DNA of 64,000 nt from Arthrobacter ipis (GTDB taxonomy: Bacteria > Actinomycetota > Actinomycetes > Actinomycetales > Micrococcaceae). The stretch lies in the NCBI RefSeq assembly GCF_014694315.1, contig NZ_JAAOXD010000004.1, forward strand, positions 332,868-396,867. The letters run 5' to 3'. A model generated the notes under the pieces. It was not told the DNA's origin. It saw only the letters and a program-made list of their open reading frames with translations, and ran no database searches. A program made the translations under genes and the position numbers. Shown here piece after piece: positions 45,818 to 58,203 of the stretch (positions are counted from its first letter, which is position 1; each line of letters starts with the position of its first letter).

Positions 45818-45821
<4 letters not shown>
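44661..45821 (-). CDS. galK: galactokinase
   Basis: This enzyme phosphorylates galactose to galactose-1-phosphate. It has 386 residues of the GHMP kinase family. Signature [22 protein letters not shown] (cut at the family pattern) near 30-51, the phosphate loop PLGAGLSSSHAIE, and GARMTGGGFGGAAIAL are present. ATG 45821 overlaps the galT stop by four bases. Confidence 0.96.
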
Positions 45822-47007
<1,186 letters not shown>

Positions 47008-47011
<4 letters not shown>

Positions 47012-47916
47012 GCGTCGTGTCCTTTGAACGCGGGAACCGGCGGTGTCTGGCCGTCCGGGAGGCGGGGAGTGGAGGGGGCCGGTGTTGAGGGGTTTGGTTT
47101 TGCGGGAGCCGGGATCCCGGGGGCGGCAGCTATGCGTGCCAGCCGCAGCTCCCCGACGGACTGCCGGAGCAGCTCTTCGGCGCCAGGGCCGGCGGAGCCT
47201 CTGCTGATCCGGTCGTCGGTGATGAGGGTGCCGACGGCTGACAGCGGGGCGATCCCGGCGAGCCCCACGCTCCCGTACTTCGTGGCATCTGCGAGCACTG
47301 CCAACGTGTCCGACGCCGCGATCATGGCGGCGTTGACCTCGGACTCGAGGAGGTTCGGTGAGGTGATGCCGGCCTTCGGGTCGAAGCCGTGCACGCCCAT
47401 AAAGCACAGGTCGGCATGCAGGGTGTGCAAGGCGTGCACGGTTACCGGGCCCACCAGGGCCTCGGAGGGTGTCCGCTGGCCGCCCAGGACCACGGTGCGG
47501 ATGGCGCCGTCGCCTGCCGGCTCCAGGGCACCAGCCACCATGAGGGAGTTGGTGGCCACCGTGAGCCCTAGGTCCCGGGGGAGCAGCCGCGCGAGCTCAT
47601 GGGTGGTGGTGCCGCCGGAAACCAGCAGGGTCATGCCGGGGCGGAGCAGCGTGAGCGCCTCCGCGGCGATGGCCCGTTTCGCCTCCGTTTCCCGGGCCGA
47701 TTTGGCACCGAATCCCGGTTCGAGCGCACTGAACGCCGCGGCGCGGGTGGCGCCGCCGTGAACCCGGAGCAACTGGCCTTCGGCGTCGAGTGCGTCGATG
47801 TCGCGCCGGACTGTCATTTCCGACACGCGGAGCAGGTCTGCGAGTGCCGCCACGCGAACGGTGCCTTCGGCGTCGAGCTCCTGGAGGATGCGGTGTTGCC
47901 GCTGCGTTGCAAGCAA
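47008..47916 (-). CDS. DeoR-family transcriptional regulator of the gal locus
   Basis: The protein has 302 residues. N-terminal DeoR helix-turn-helix (VAALADLLRVSEMTVRRDIDAL) and a sugar-phosphate-sensing DeoRC domain (LVSGGTTTHELARLLP, VVLGGQRTPSEALVG, SVGLAGIAPLSAVGTLITDD). A Pro-rich tail of about 50 residues extends the usual 250. I chose TTG 47916 with GGAGG seven bases upstream; ATG 47982 is an alternative without that signal. It is first in the operon with galT-galK, so it probably represses them until a galactose-derived phosphate appears. Confidence 0.88.
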
Positions 47917-47989
47917 GTTGTTCCTCCGTTCGTGTGGGCTTGGAAGCCTGTGGGCCAGGTCACTATTTGTGGCTGTTCCCATTGTGGCA

Positions 47990-48040
47990 CAAAGCGATCA
48001 AAAACAAATACTTTCTAACAAAATATAACAGAAAGTGTTC
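47990..48040. promoter_or_regulatory. AT-rich control region between deoR and the aldose epimerase gene
   Basis: This short region is strikingly A/T-rich against its surroundings. It contains ACTTTCT (48010-48016) and AGAAAGT (48030-48036) as an inverted repeat with a 13-base spacer, and on the minus strand TATATT as a possible -10 of the deoR operon. DeoR proteins bind such AT-rich repeats; the assignment to this regulator is inference. Confidence 0.55.
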
Positions 48041-48077
48041 CCTGCGGCCCGGTGCATGCGTTGTGGGGCGTGCGTTG

Positions 48078-48083
48078 TACGGT
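48078..48083 (+). promoter_or_regulatory. -10 element of the aldose epimerase gene
   Basis: TACGGT ends six bases before ATG 48090, and no ribosome-binding site is present. Confidence 0.5.
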
Positions 48084-48089
48084 AGGTCC

Positions 48090-49067
48090 ATGACTTCCGG
48101 TGCGGCTTCCGAAACGAGCGATTTCCCCACGGCCAGCGATTCCCAGACTGCCCAGCAGCGCTACGCCACGGGCAGGCAGTACGAGCTCAGGCGGGGCGAT
48201 GCGCTCGCCGTGGTCACCGAGCTGGCTGCAGGGCTGCGATGGTACAGCCGGGGAGACGTGCAGCTGACGGAGTCCTACGGGGACTCCGACATTCCGCCCG
48301 GCGCCACGGGCATCACCCTGGCGCCGTGGGCCAACCGGATAGAGGACGGCGTCTGGCACCTGAACGGCAAGAAGCAGCAGCTGGACATCACCGAGGTTTC
48401 AAAAAACAACGCCAGCCACGGGCTCCTGCGCAACGCCTCGTACGCCCTGGTTGCCGAATCCGAGTTTGCCGCGACGCTCGAGGCGACCATCTTCCCCCAG
48501 CACGGCTACCCCTTCCTGCTGCGGCACCGCGTGGAGTACTCCCTGGCCGAGGACCTGGGCCTGGAGGTGCGGCAAACGCTGGTCAACGATTCCGAGGCCG
48601 AGGCGCCGTTCGTGCTGGGCGCGCACCCGTATCTCCGGATCGGCGACATCCCCTCCGAGGACCTCACACTGAAAGTGGATGCGGCAACGCGGCTGGTGGC
48701 GGATGAGCGGCTCATCCCGCGCAGCTCCGAACCCGTGTCCGCGGACAGTGACCTGCGGCAGGGGAGGACCGTGGGGGGCCTGGATCTCGACGCCGCCCTG
48801 ACGGATTTGGCGTTCGACGGCGGGATCGCCGGCCACACGCTCACCGCACCGGACGGCCGCAGCGTCAGCCTGTGGCAGGACGAAACCTGCCCGTTCGTCC
48901 ACGTGTTTGTCAGCCGTATCTACCCCGGCCGGCCCGCGGCCGTGGCAGTGGAACCGATGACGGGTCCGGCCAATGCCTTCAACTCCGGTGACAGCCTCCG
49001 CTGGCTTGCGCCCGGGGACTCGTTCACCATCACCTGGGGTATCCGGGCTGACTTGGCTGGTGCCTAA
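48090..49067 (+). CDS. aldose 1-epimerase family protein
   Basis: This mutarotase-like protein interconverts alpha and beta anomers of galactose or a related sugar. It has 325 residues. SHGLLRN holds the conserved His, LGAHPYL the second His, and the acid is expected in VAVEPMTGPANAFNSGD. It stands divergent from the deoR-galT-galK operon, completing the Leloir set except for galE, which is not in the window. Leaderless start. Confidence 0.9.
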   Translation: MTSGAASETSDFPTASDSQTAQQRYATGRQYELRRGDALAVVTELAAGLRWYSRGDVQLTESYGDSDIPPGATGITLAPWANRIEDGVWHLNGKKQQLDITEVSKNNASHGLLRNASYALVAESEFAATLEATIFPQHGYPFLLRHRVEYSLAEDLGLEVRQTLVNDSEAEAPFVLGAHPYLRIGDIPSEDLTLKVDAATRLVADERLIPRSSEPVSADSDLRQGRTVGGLDLDAALTDLAFDGGIAGHTLTAPDGRSVSLWQDETCPFVHVFVSRIYPGRPAAVAVEPMTGPANAFNSGDSLRWLAPGDSFTITWGIRADLAGA

Positions 49068-49094
49068 GTGACTGACCTGCGTTGGCCGAACTAG

Positions 49095-49142
49095 GCAGTG
49101 CACAGTTAGAGCAGTGCATAGCCTGAGCAGTGCACAGTCGCG
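49095..49142 (+). repeat. three 16-bp direct repeats upstream of the AI-2E gene
   Basis: GCAGTGCACAGTTAGA, GCAGTGCATAGCCTGA and GCAGTGCACAGTCGCG follow each other without gaps. Each starts with GCAGTGCA. A 16-bp period does not equal helical turns, so binding of one protein on one face is less obvious. Confidence 0.7.
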
Positions 49143-49188
49143 CCGTGGCGCGTTTCCCATAGCCGGGCGGCTAGGGAAGTATTGGGCT

Positions 49189-50559
49189 ATGACGCCAGCA
49201 AAGGACGCCACACCAGACGACGCAGCCAACACGACAGACAGCGGCAAAGCCACGGGCGGGGCGAACAGGCCAGTCGCTGACCGGCCCTTTGGACGGCTGG
49301 AACCGCGGCGCATCAGGACCGACCGTGACCTTGAGCAGGACATTCCCTACGGCGTGCGCATTGCGGCGGCATGGGCCTGGCGGCTGGGGCTGATCCTGCT
49401 GATGACCGGTGCCCTGGTCTGGCTGCTGGCCAAGGTCACCTTCCTCATCATTCCCGTCATGGTGGCGGCACTGCTGGCCGGCCTGCTGAGCCCCGTGGTG
49501 AAGTGGCTGCGGGGGTCGCGCGTCCCCAACGGGGCCGCCGTCGCCATCACGGTCCTGGCGTTCATCGGACTCATCGCCGGTTCCCTTGCCCTCGTGGGCC
49601 GGCAGCTGGCCCTCGGCTTCCAGGAGCTGTGGAGCGAGGCGCTGAGCGGGGTCAAGCAGATTCAGGACTGGTTGTCGCAGGGGCCGCTTCACCTGAGCGC
49701 GGCGCAGATCGACCAGTACATCCAGGATGCCACCGCCGCCTTGCAGAACAACAGCAGCAGCATCCTCAGCGGCGCGCTCTCCTTCGGCAGCACGGCAGGG
49801 CATTTTGCGGCCGGGATGGTCCTGGCCCTGTTCATCCTGATCTTCTTCCTCCTCGAAGGCGGCCGCATCTGGGCGTTCCTGGTCCGGCTCCTCCCTCGGC
49901 AGGCGCGGATCCCCGCCGACGGCGCCGGGCGGCGCGGCTGGGCGTCAATGGTCAGCTATGCGCGGATCCAGATGTTCGTGGCCTTCGTGGATGCCGTGGG
50001 CATCGGCGTCGGCGCGGCAATCATCGGTGTCCCGCTTGCCCTGCCGCTGGGCGTGCTGGTCTTCATCGGCTCGTTCATCCCCGTGGTGGGTGCGCTCGTG
50101 ACAGGTGCCATCGCGGTGCTGCTCGCCCTGGTGGCCATCGGCCCGGTCAGCGCCCTGATCATGCTGGGCATCGTGCTGCTGGTGCAGCAGCTGGAAAGCC
50201 ACATCCTGCAGCCGCTGGTCATGGGCAAGGCCGTCGCCCTGCACCCGGTGGCCGTGATCCTGTCCGTTGCTGCCGGTTCCTACCTCGCCGGCATCCCCGG
50301 GGCGCTGTTCTCGGTCCCCATCCTGGCCGTAGCAAATTCGGCGATTCGGTATATTGCTGCCAGAACGTGGGAACATGAACTTGTGCCGGCTGCCGCGGGT
50401 ACCGCAGACCTGGCCTCTGCCGAAGAGGACAACACCTTCAAGGAAGCCCGGCTGCCGGGCTCGCATTCCGGCCGCGGCAATGCTGCCGGCACTGCACAAG
50501 GCACCCCGGGCGGCAAGGCCGCTCCCGGTGCCGACATCGAATCACCCAAAGGAGAATAG
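49189..50559 (+). CDS. AI-2E family transporter (PerM/YtvI type)
   Basis: The protein has 456 residues and about eight membrane segments of the AI-2E_transport family. LIIPVMVAALLAGLLSPVVKWL, FIGSFIPVVGALVTGAIAVLLAL and QQLESHILQPLVMGKAVALHP are the conserved parts. The polar head (about 60 residues) and the Gly/Ala-rich tail (about 70) are cytoplasmic. Family members export autoinducer-2 or exchange ions; the function here is unproven. It ends three bases before ilvA. Confidence 0.9.
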   Translation: MTPAKDATPDDAANTTDSGKATGGANRPVADRPFGRLEPRRIRTDRDLEQDIPYGVRIAAAWAWRLGLILLMTGALVWLLAKVTFLIIPVMVAALLAGLLSPVVKWLRGSRVPNGAAVAITVLAFIGLIAGSLALVGRQLALGFQELWSEALSGVKQIQDWLSQGPLHLSAAQIDQYIQDATAALQNNSSSILSGALSFGSTAGHFAAGMVLALFILIFFLLEGGRIWAFLVRLLPRQARIPADGAGRRGWASMVSYARIQMFVAFVDAVGIGVGAAIIGVPLALPLGVLVFIGSFIPVVGALVTGAIAVLLALVAIGPVSALIMLGIVLLVQQLESHILQPLVMGKAVALHPVAVILSVAAGSYLAGIPGALFSVPILAVANSAIRYIAARTWEHELVPAAAGTADLASAEEDNTFKEARLPGSHSGRGNAAGTAQGTPGGKAAPGADIESPKGE

Positions 50560-50562
50560 TTC

Positions 50563-51801
50563 GTGAACACCCCCGAAAGCCTTCCCGTCACGCTGGACGA
50601 TGTCCTTGAGGCGCAGAAGCTGCTGGACGGGATTATTGCGCGGACGCCGGTGGAGTCCTCCCGGGCCTTGGGCCGCATGGTGGGCGGTGAGGTCTACTTC
50701 AAGTGCGAGAACCTGCAGCGCGCAGGCTCCTTCAAGGTGCGCGGCGCCTACGTGCGGATGGCACGCCTCTCCGAATCGGACAAGAAGCGCGGCGTGGTGG
50801 CGGCTTCCGCCGGCAACCACGCCCAGGGCGTGGCCGTCGCCGCCAAGAGCCTGGGCATCAAAGCCCGCATCTACATGCCGCTCGGCGTGGCACTTCCCAA
50901 ACTCGCCGCGACGCGCAGCCACGGCGCCGAGGTGGTCCTGCACGGACACAACGTGGATGAGGCCCTGGCAGAGGCCCAGCGTTATGCCGACGATACCGGC
51001 GCAGTTTTCGTCCACCCTTTCGACAACGTGGACGTCGTTGCCGGCCAGGGCACCCTGGGCCTGGAGATTCTCGAGCAGGTGCCCAACGTCGACACCATCC
51101 TGATGGGCGTCGGCGGCGGTGGCCTGCTGGCCGGCGTCGCGGTGGCCGTCAAGGCCCGCGCCAAAGAACTCGGCCGCGACATCCGCATCATCGGCGTCCA
51201 GGCAGAAAACGCGGCCGCGTACCCGCCGTCGCTGGCAGCGGACGCCCTGGTGCCGCTCAAGAAGGTTTCCACCATGGCCGACGGCATCGCCGTGGGCCGG
51301 CCCGGGCAGCTGCCGTTCAGCATCATCCGGGAACTGGTGGACGATGTGGTCACCGTCAGCGAAGACTCCCTGGCGCGGGCCCTGATCTTCCTGCTGGAAC
51401 GCGCCAAAATGGTGGTCGAGCCCGCCGGTGCCGTGGGCGTGGCGGCCCTCATGGACGGCAAGATCGAGAACCCCGGAACAACCGCCGTGGTCCTGTCCGG
51501 CGGCAACATCGACCCCATGCTGATGCTCAAGGTGATCCAGCGCGGCCTCTCCGCCGCCGGCCGGTACATGACCGTGCGGATGATGCTTGATGACCGCCCG
51601 GGCTCGCTGGCCACCATTGCCCGCATCATCGCCGAGAACGACGCCAACGTGACGGGTCTGGACCACACCCGCGTGGGCGGCTCCATCAGCATGGGCGACG
51701 TTTCCATCACCGTGAACCTCGAGACCAAGGGCCACGAGCACGGCGAACAGGTTCTCGGCGCCCTGCGCGCCGAGGGCTTCCAGCCAATCGTGGTGCACTA
51801 G
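50563..51801 (+). CDS. ilvA: threonine ammonia-lyase with ACT domain
   Basis: This PLP enzyme deaminates threonine (and serine) to 2-ketobutyrate. It has 412 residues. The PLP lysine is in RAGSFKVRGAYVR (about Lys56), SAGNHAQG and GVGGGGLLAG bind the cofactor phosphate. The C-terminal ACT domain (about 330-412, MMLDDRPGSLATIARIIAEN) is of the catabolic/short type, one ACT rather than the two of biosynthetic IlvA. Whether it serves isoleucine synthesis or breakdown is not decided by sequence. Confidence 0.94.
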   Translation: MNTPESLPVTLDDVLEAQKLLDGIIARTPVESSRALGRMVGGEVYFKCENLQRAGSFKVRGAYVRMARLSESDKKRGVVAASAGNHAQGVAVAAKSLGIKARIYMPLGVALPKLAATRSHGAEVVLHGHNVDEALAEAQRYADDTGAVFVHPFDNVDVVAGQGTLGLEILEQVPNVDTILMGVGGGGLLAGVAVAVKARAKELGRDIRIIGVQAENAAAYPPSLAADALVPLKKVSTMADGIAVGRPGQLPFSIIRELVDDVVTVSEDSLARALIFLLERAKMVVEPAGAVGVAALMDGKIENPGTTAVVLSGGNIDPMLMLKVIQRGLSAAGRYMTVRMMLDDRPGSLATIARIIAENDANVTGLDHTRVGGSISMGDVSITVNLETKGHEHGEQVLGALRAEGFQPIVVH

Positions 51802-51809
51802 GGGACGCG

Positions 51810-52415
51810 ATGCTGGAAAGCCCGGGAGAGGCACCCGCCACGAGGGAAACGGCCGCGGCCCGTGCCAAGGGCGGGCTGCTGGTGGTGGGATCGTTCGTGG
51901 CGCTCCTGTTCGCCATCGAGCTGCTCAACACGGTGCTGCTGCACTCGCTGAACGGCGTCTTCGGGCTCAGACCCAGAAGCGCCGACGGCATCCTGGACGT
52001 GTTCACCTTCCCGCTGCTGCACGCCAACCTCAACCACGTGCTGTCCAATGCGCTGCCGCTGATTATCTTCGGGTTCCTGGTGTTTCTGTCCGGGCTCCGG
52101 GTCTTCCTCACGGCCGTTGCCTGCAGCTGGCTGGGCTCCGGGCTGGCCGTCTGGCTGATTGGCGCCGGCGGGGTCACCGTGGGCTCGTCCGGGCTGGTCT
52201 TCGGCCTGTTCGCGTTTCTCCTGGTGCGCGGATTCTTCAACCGCAGCTGGTGGCAGATCCTTCTTTCGGTGGTGCTGTTCCTGGCCTACGGCAGCATCCT
52301 TTTCGGAATCATTCCGAACATCGCCGGATACGTGTCCTGGCAGGCCCACCTCGGCGGCGCCGCAGGCGGCGTCCTGGCCGCGGTCGTGCTCCGGGCGCGG
52401 GCATCCCGGCGCTGA
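51810..52415 (+). CDS. rhomboid family intramembrane serine protease
   Basis: The protein has 201 residues with six hydrophobic segments. The catalytic Ser lies in GSSGLVFGLFAF and the catalytic His in SWQAHLGGAAGGVLA; HANLNHVLSN is the conserved loop of the oxyanion site. The protein cleaves membrane-spanning substrates, which are unknown here. It starts eight bases after ilvA. Confidence 0.92.
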   Translation: MLESPGEAPATRETAAARAKGGLLVVGSFVALLFAIELLNTVLLHSLNGVFGLRPRSADGILDVFTFPLLHANLNHVLSNALPLIIFGFLVFLSGLRVFLTAVACSWLGSGLAVWLIGAGGVTVGSSGLVFGLFAFLLVRGFFNRSWWQILLSVVLFLAYGSILFGIIPNIAGYVSWQAHLGGAAGGVLAAVVLRARASRR

Positions 52416-52449
52416 CATTCCTCTCACCCGCCGTAACGCACGACTTAAA

Positions 52450-52494
52450 GCACGACGCCGGCCGTCCCCGAAGGTGGGGAGGCCGGCGTCGTGC
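52450..52494. terminator. bidirectional terminator between the rhomboid gene and greA
   Basis: GCACGACGCCGGCC and GGCCGGCGTCGTGC form a 14-bp perfect stem with an inner CCCC/GGGG pair. On the plus side GTTTG follows. Confidence 0.85.
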
Positions 52495-52523
52495 GTTTGC
52501 TGCGACCGCGGACGGACGCAGCG

Positions 52524-53018
52524 TTAGCCCGAGTAGGGCTTGGCGGAAATGATCTCCACCGAGATGTCCTTGCCGTTGGGGGCGGTGTAGCTGAGCTTGT
52601 CGCCCTCCTTGTGACCCATGATCGCGGCACCGAGCGGGGACTTGTCGCTGAAGACGTCCAGGTCGGAGTCGCCGGCGATTTCGCGGGAGCCGAGCAGGAA
52701 GGTCTCCTCGTCACCGGCGATGCGTGCGACGACGATCATGCCGGGCTCGACGATTCCGTCGTCTGCCGGTGACTCGCCAACGTGGGCGTCGCGGAGCAGG
52801 ACGGTCAGCTGGCGGATGCGGGCCTCGATCTTGCCCTGCTCTTCCTTCGCAGCGTGGTAGCCGCCGTTCTCCTTGAGGTCACCCTCCTGGCGCGCAGCGT
52901 CGATCTTCTGGACGATTTCCGCACGGCCGGGGCCGGAAAGGTGGTCCAGCTCTGCCTTCAGGCGGTCAAAAGCTTCCTGGGTAAGCCAAGCTGCAGGCGC
53001 GCTGTTAGTGGTAGACAC
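52524..53018 (-). CDS. greA: transcription elongation factor GreA
   Basis: GreA rescues backtracked RNA polymerase by stimulating RNA cleavage. It has 164 residues. The N-terminal coiled coil has IDAARQEGDLKENGGYHAAKEEQ at its tip, with the acidic pair (Asp/Glu) that enters the polymerase channel; the C-terminal domain follows from GIVEPGMIVVA. GTG 53018 has GAGGAGA six bases upstream. Confidence 0.95.
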   Translation of the reverse strand: MSTTNSAPAAWLTQEAFDRLKAELDHLSGPGRAEIVQKIDAARQEGDLKENGGYHAAKEEQGKIEARIRQLTVLLRDAHVGESPADDGIVEPGMIVVARIAGDEETFLLGSREIAGDSDLDVFSDKSPLGAAIMGHKEGDKLSYTAPNGKDISVEIISAKPYSG

Positions 53019-53234
53019 GGACTTCTCCTCTAGTGGGTGTACAAGCGGTCGTACAAAACAAACACCCCGCCACGGTGGCCACCTGTGGAACTCAGTAACC
53101 ATCTCAGCGGGGTAAAGGTATTGATCCATTGTAGTCAATCCCGTGGAGTAAACCCAATAACCGAGCGGCGTGGGTCACATGCCTTCTTCTGCTGCCCGTT
53201 TTCCTGTGGGCCCTTGGCGGGCCCTTAGACGCCT

Positions 53235-53705
53235 CTAGGAGGCCGCGGGCTTCGGAATCCAGCAGCTGTCCACGACGCCCGAGACGGCCTGCGATTCGGT
53301 GCGCAGGAGAACCCGCTGGGCAAGGGTGCGCCCGCCGTCGCCACTCTGTGCCTGCGCGTCCTGCTCCACCGGCGGAATGTCGACCACTTTCCAGCCGACC
53401 ACGGCGAACTTGGAGTCGAGCGCCTTGATGGCGCACTTGACTGCCGTGCCGGGTTCCCTCGTCACCTGGAAGTCCACCTCGGCCTGGGTGGCATCCGTGG
53501 TCCGGTAGCCGATGTCCTTGAATGTCACCGACGCCGTCGCGTTGGACGTGGAGACCCAGGCCAGGAAGCCCATTCCGATTGCCAGGGCAACGATAACCGC
53601 CCAGCGCCTGGCGTTTCGGGACATCCTGCGCTTTGGACGGCCATAGCGATTGGCTAGGCTAATGTCTGCAGGCTGGGAAGTGCCCGACTTGTCCTCGGTA
53701 GTCAC
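53235..53705 (-). CDS. DUF4307 family membrane protein
   Basis: The protein has 156 residues. A basic cytoplasmic head (KRRMSRNARRW) is followed by one membrane segment (about 34-54, AVIVALAIGMGFLAWV) and an extracytoplasmic domain with VDFQVTREPGTAVKCAIKALD and a second Cys in VVDSCWIPKP. The two Cys may form a disulfide outside the membrane. The position between greA and mca is conserved in actinobacteria. Its function is unknown. Confidence 0.88.
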   Translation of the reverse strand: MTTEDKSGTSQPADISLANRYGRPKRRMSRNARRWAVIVALAIGMGFLAWVSTSNATASVTFKDIGYRTTDATQAEVDFQVTREPGTAVKCAIKALDSKFAVVGWKVVDIPPVEQDAQAQSGDGGRTLAQRVLLRTESQAVSGVVDSCWIPKPAAS

Positions 53706-53790
53706 CCTTCCAGTTTAGTGGCGATTCCCCCGGGCAATTATCCGGCGTCAGCACTGCAGCCAGTCCCAGGAGAAAGAGGAGCAGTCCCAG

Positions 53791-54696
53791 ATGACAGCGT
53801 CCACCAGCCAGCCGCCGAAGCTTCGCCTGCTGACAGTCCACGCCCACCCGGATGACGAATCCAGCAAGGGCGCAGCCACCATGGCCATGTACGCCGCGGC
53901 CGGTGTGGACGTTATGGTCGCCACCTGCACGGACGGCTCACGCGGTGACATCCAGAACCCGGCCATGGAGGGCGAGCCCCATCCGAAGCGCGACATGGCC
54001 GGTGCCCGCCGCCTCGAAATGAAAGAGGCCGCCCGGATTCTGGGCATCCGGCAGCGCTGGCTGGGCTTCGTGGACTCGGGGCTACCCGAAGGCGATCCGC
54101 TCCCGCCCCTGCCGGCCGGCTGCTTTGCGCTGCAGTCCCTGGAACGGGCCGCGGGCCCCCTCGTCAGGCTGGTCCGGGACTTCAAGCCGCACGTCATCGT
54201 CAGTTATGACGAAAATGGCGGCTACCCGCATCCGGACCACATCATGGCGCACCGGGTTGCCGTGGAGGCCTTCGAGGCCGCAGGGGACCCCGCCAGGTAC
54301 CCCGGCACCGGTGATGCGTGGGAGCCGAGCAAGCTCTACTACGACCGCGCCTTCAGCCCGGAGCGCTTCCGTGCCCTGCACTTTGCCCTGGAAGAGGCCG
54401 GGCTCCAGTCGCCCTACGCCCAGCGCCTTGCCGCCTGGCTTGAGGCCGACGCTGAAGGGCACACGCCGCCTCCGCCCGCGCATGAAACAACCACGCAGGT
54501 GGACTGCGGCGACTTCTTTGCAGCCCGCGACGACGCCCTCCGGGCCCACCGGACCCAGGTGGACCCGCTGGGCTTCTTCTTCGCCGTGTCAGCGGAGATG
54601 CAGGCGCGTACCTGGCCCTGGGAGGACTACACGCTGATTCAATCGAAGGTGGCTACGGAGCTGCCGGAGAAGGACCTCTTCGCGGGGCTAAGATAG
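53791..54696 (+). CDS. mca: mycothiol S-conjugate amidase
   Basis: This enzyme hydrolyses mycothiol conjugates of toxins and antibiotics so that they can be exported as mercapturates. It has 301 residues of the LmbE/PIG-L deacetylase fold. Zinc ligands are in VHAHPDDESSKGA (about 16-28) and YPHPDHIMAH; TCTDGSRGD is the MshB/Mca motif. It is divergent from greA-DUF4307. Its presence shows that the host uses mycothiol. Confidence 0.94.
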   Translation: MTASTSQPPKLRLLTVHAHPDDESSKGAATMAMYAAAGVDVMVATCTDGSRGDIQNPAMEGEPHPKRDMAGARRLEMKEAARILGIRQRWLGFVDSGLPEGDPLPPLPAGCFALQSLERAAGPLVRLVRDFKPHVIVSYDENGGYPHPDHIMAHRVAVEAFEAAGDPARYPGTGDAWEPSKLYYDRAFSPERFRALHFALEEAGLQSPYAQRLAAWLEADAEGHTPPPPAHETTTQVDCGDFFAARDDALRAHRTQVDPLGFFFAVSAEMQARTWPWEDYTLIQSKVATELPEKDLFAGLR

Positions 54697-55096
54697 AGAC
54701 AAGAGACATTTTCTATCCCACGTAGAAAACCGCGTAGAAGAACCCGCGCAGAAGACCGTGTGGCGGCCAAGCCGGCCGCGGCTGCGCGCGTACCAACGGG
54801 CCGGGCGTTAGCCCGCGCGGCGGACATCGGCCCCAGCCTTGAGAAGGTTTGAACAGTGCACCATTTGCTCATCGCCCTGGCATCGTCCCCGGCACCCTCG
54901 CCGGGGCTGCGCCCCGGCCTGTCCCAGGACCAGGTCACGCCCGGCCTGCTGGGATTCCTGCTGACCGCCTTCATTGTGGTGCTTTCCGCGCTGCTGATCG
55001 TGGACATGGTGCGCCGCATCCGCCGGGTGCGGTACCGCGCCCAGGTGGAGGAAGAACGGATGGCCGCCGCCGAGGCCGCGGACATCTCCCGCGACG

Positions 55097-57319
<2,223 letters not shown>

Positions 57320-57339
<20 letters not shown>

Positions 57340-58039
57340 GGATGGCCGCGAAGTGCGCGGCGAAGGCCAGCACCGTGAAGGCATGGAACAGCTCGTGGAA
57401 GCCGAAGTGCCGGTAGCTGAAGTTGGGCTTCTTGAGGGCGTAGAACACGGCCCCGGCGATGTACAGGGCCCCGCCGACGCAGATGAGCAGTGCCGCCGGG
57501 ACGCTCGCAGCGAAAAACGCAGGCAGGTAGACGAGGGACCCGCAGCCGAGGCCGATGTAGATGGGCACGTACAGCCAGCGGGGTGCGTCTGTCCAGAGCA
57601 GCCGGAACAGTACGCCCAGGATTGCGGCGGACCAGATCAGCCAGAGCAGGAACTCTGCCGTCGGCCTGTCCAGGAGGCTCCACGCGAGCGGCGTGTAGCT
57701 GCCGGCGATCACCAGCATGATGTTGGTGTGGTCCAGCCGTTTGAGGACGCGTTTGACGCCGGGGGACCAGTTGCCGCGGTGGTATACAGCGCTGATGCCG
57801 AACAGCAGGACTCCGGTGAGGGCGTAGATGGCGGACGTGATCTTGCGGTCCGCGGTTGGCGCCACCGCAACCAGGAAGATCCCGGCAGCCAGGGCGAATG
57901 GCGCAGTGACCGTGTGGATCCATCCCCGCCACTTGGGCTTGATCGTCAGCAGTTCCGCGATGCGTGCCGCGGCGTCGTCCATGGCGGTGGGTTCTGCCTT
58001 CGAAGGCTCAGGTCCGCCGTCCGGGGCGTTGCTTTTCAT
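57320..58039 (-). CDS. trhA: hemolysin III family membrane protein (PAQR/TrhA type)
   Basis: The protein has 239 residues and seven membrane segments. The metal-site motifs of the PAQR/hemolysin III family are present: SAVYHRGNW, RLDHTNIMLVIAGSYTP and FHELFHAFTVLAF. Known members tune membrane fluidity or have weak haemolytic activity. The 3' end overlaps the preceding gene by 20 bp, convergent. On the minus strand TATTCT lies seven bases before ATG 58039. Confidence 0.92.
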
Positions 58040-58203
58040 GTCATCCAGAATAAACTACGGTTCAGTAAGTTACCTGCCGGTAGCATCCTGTGTGGCGGGT
58101 CCTTGCGGCTCATTCGGTGTGGCTTCGGACGGCCACCTGCGCGCGGCCGCAGCCTCCGGGCGGTAGCCTAGGACTTGCACAAAAGTCGTACAGAGGAAGT
58201 CAG

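Noticed and set aside
49095..49142. CRISPR-like array
   Set aside because: The repeats are contiguous without spacers and no cas gene is present. The same holds for 62390-62468.
57340..58171. Continuation of the DUF255 reading frame beyond its normal end
   Set aside because: This part exists only because of the 44-bp duplication. It is antisense to the trhA gene and has no homology-like features.
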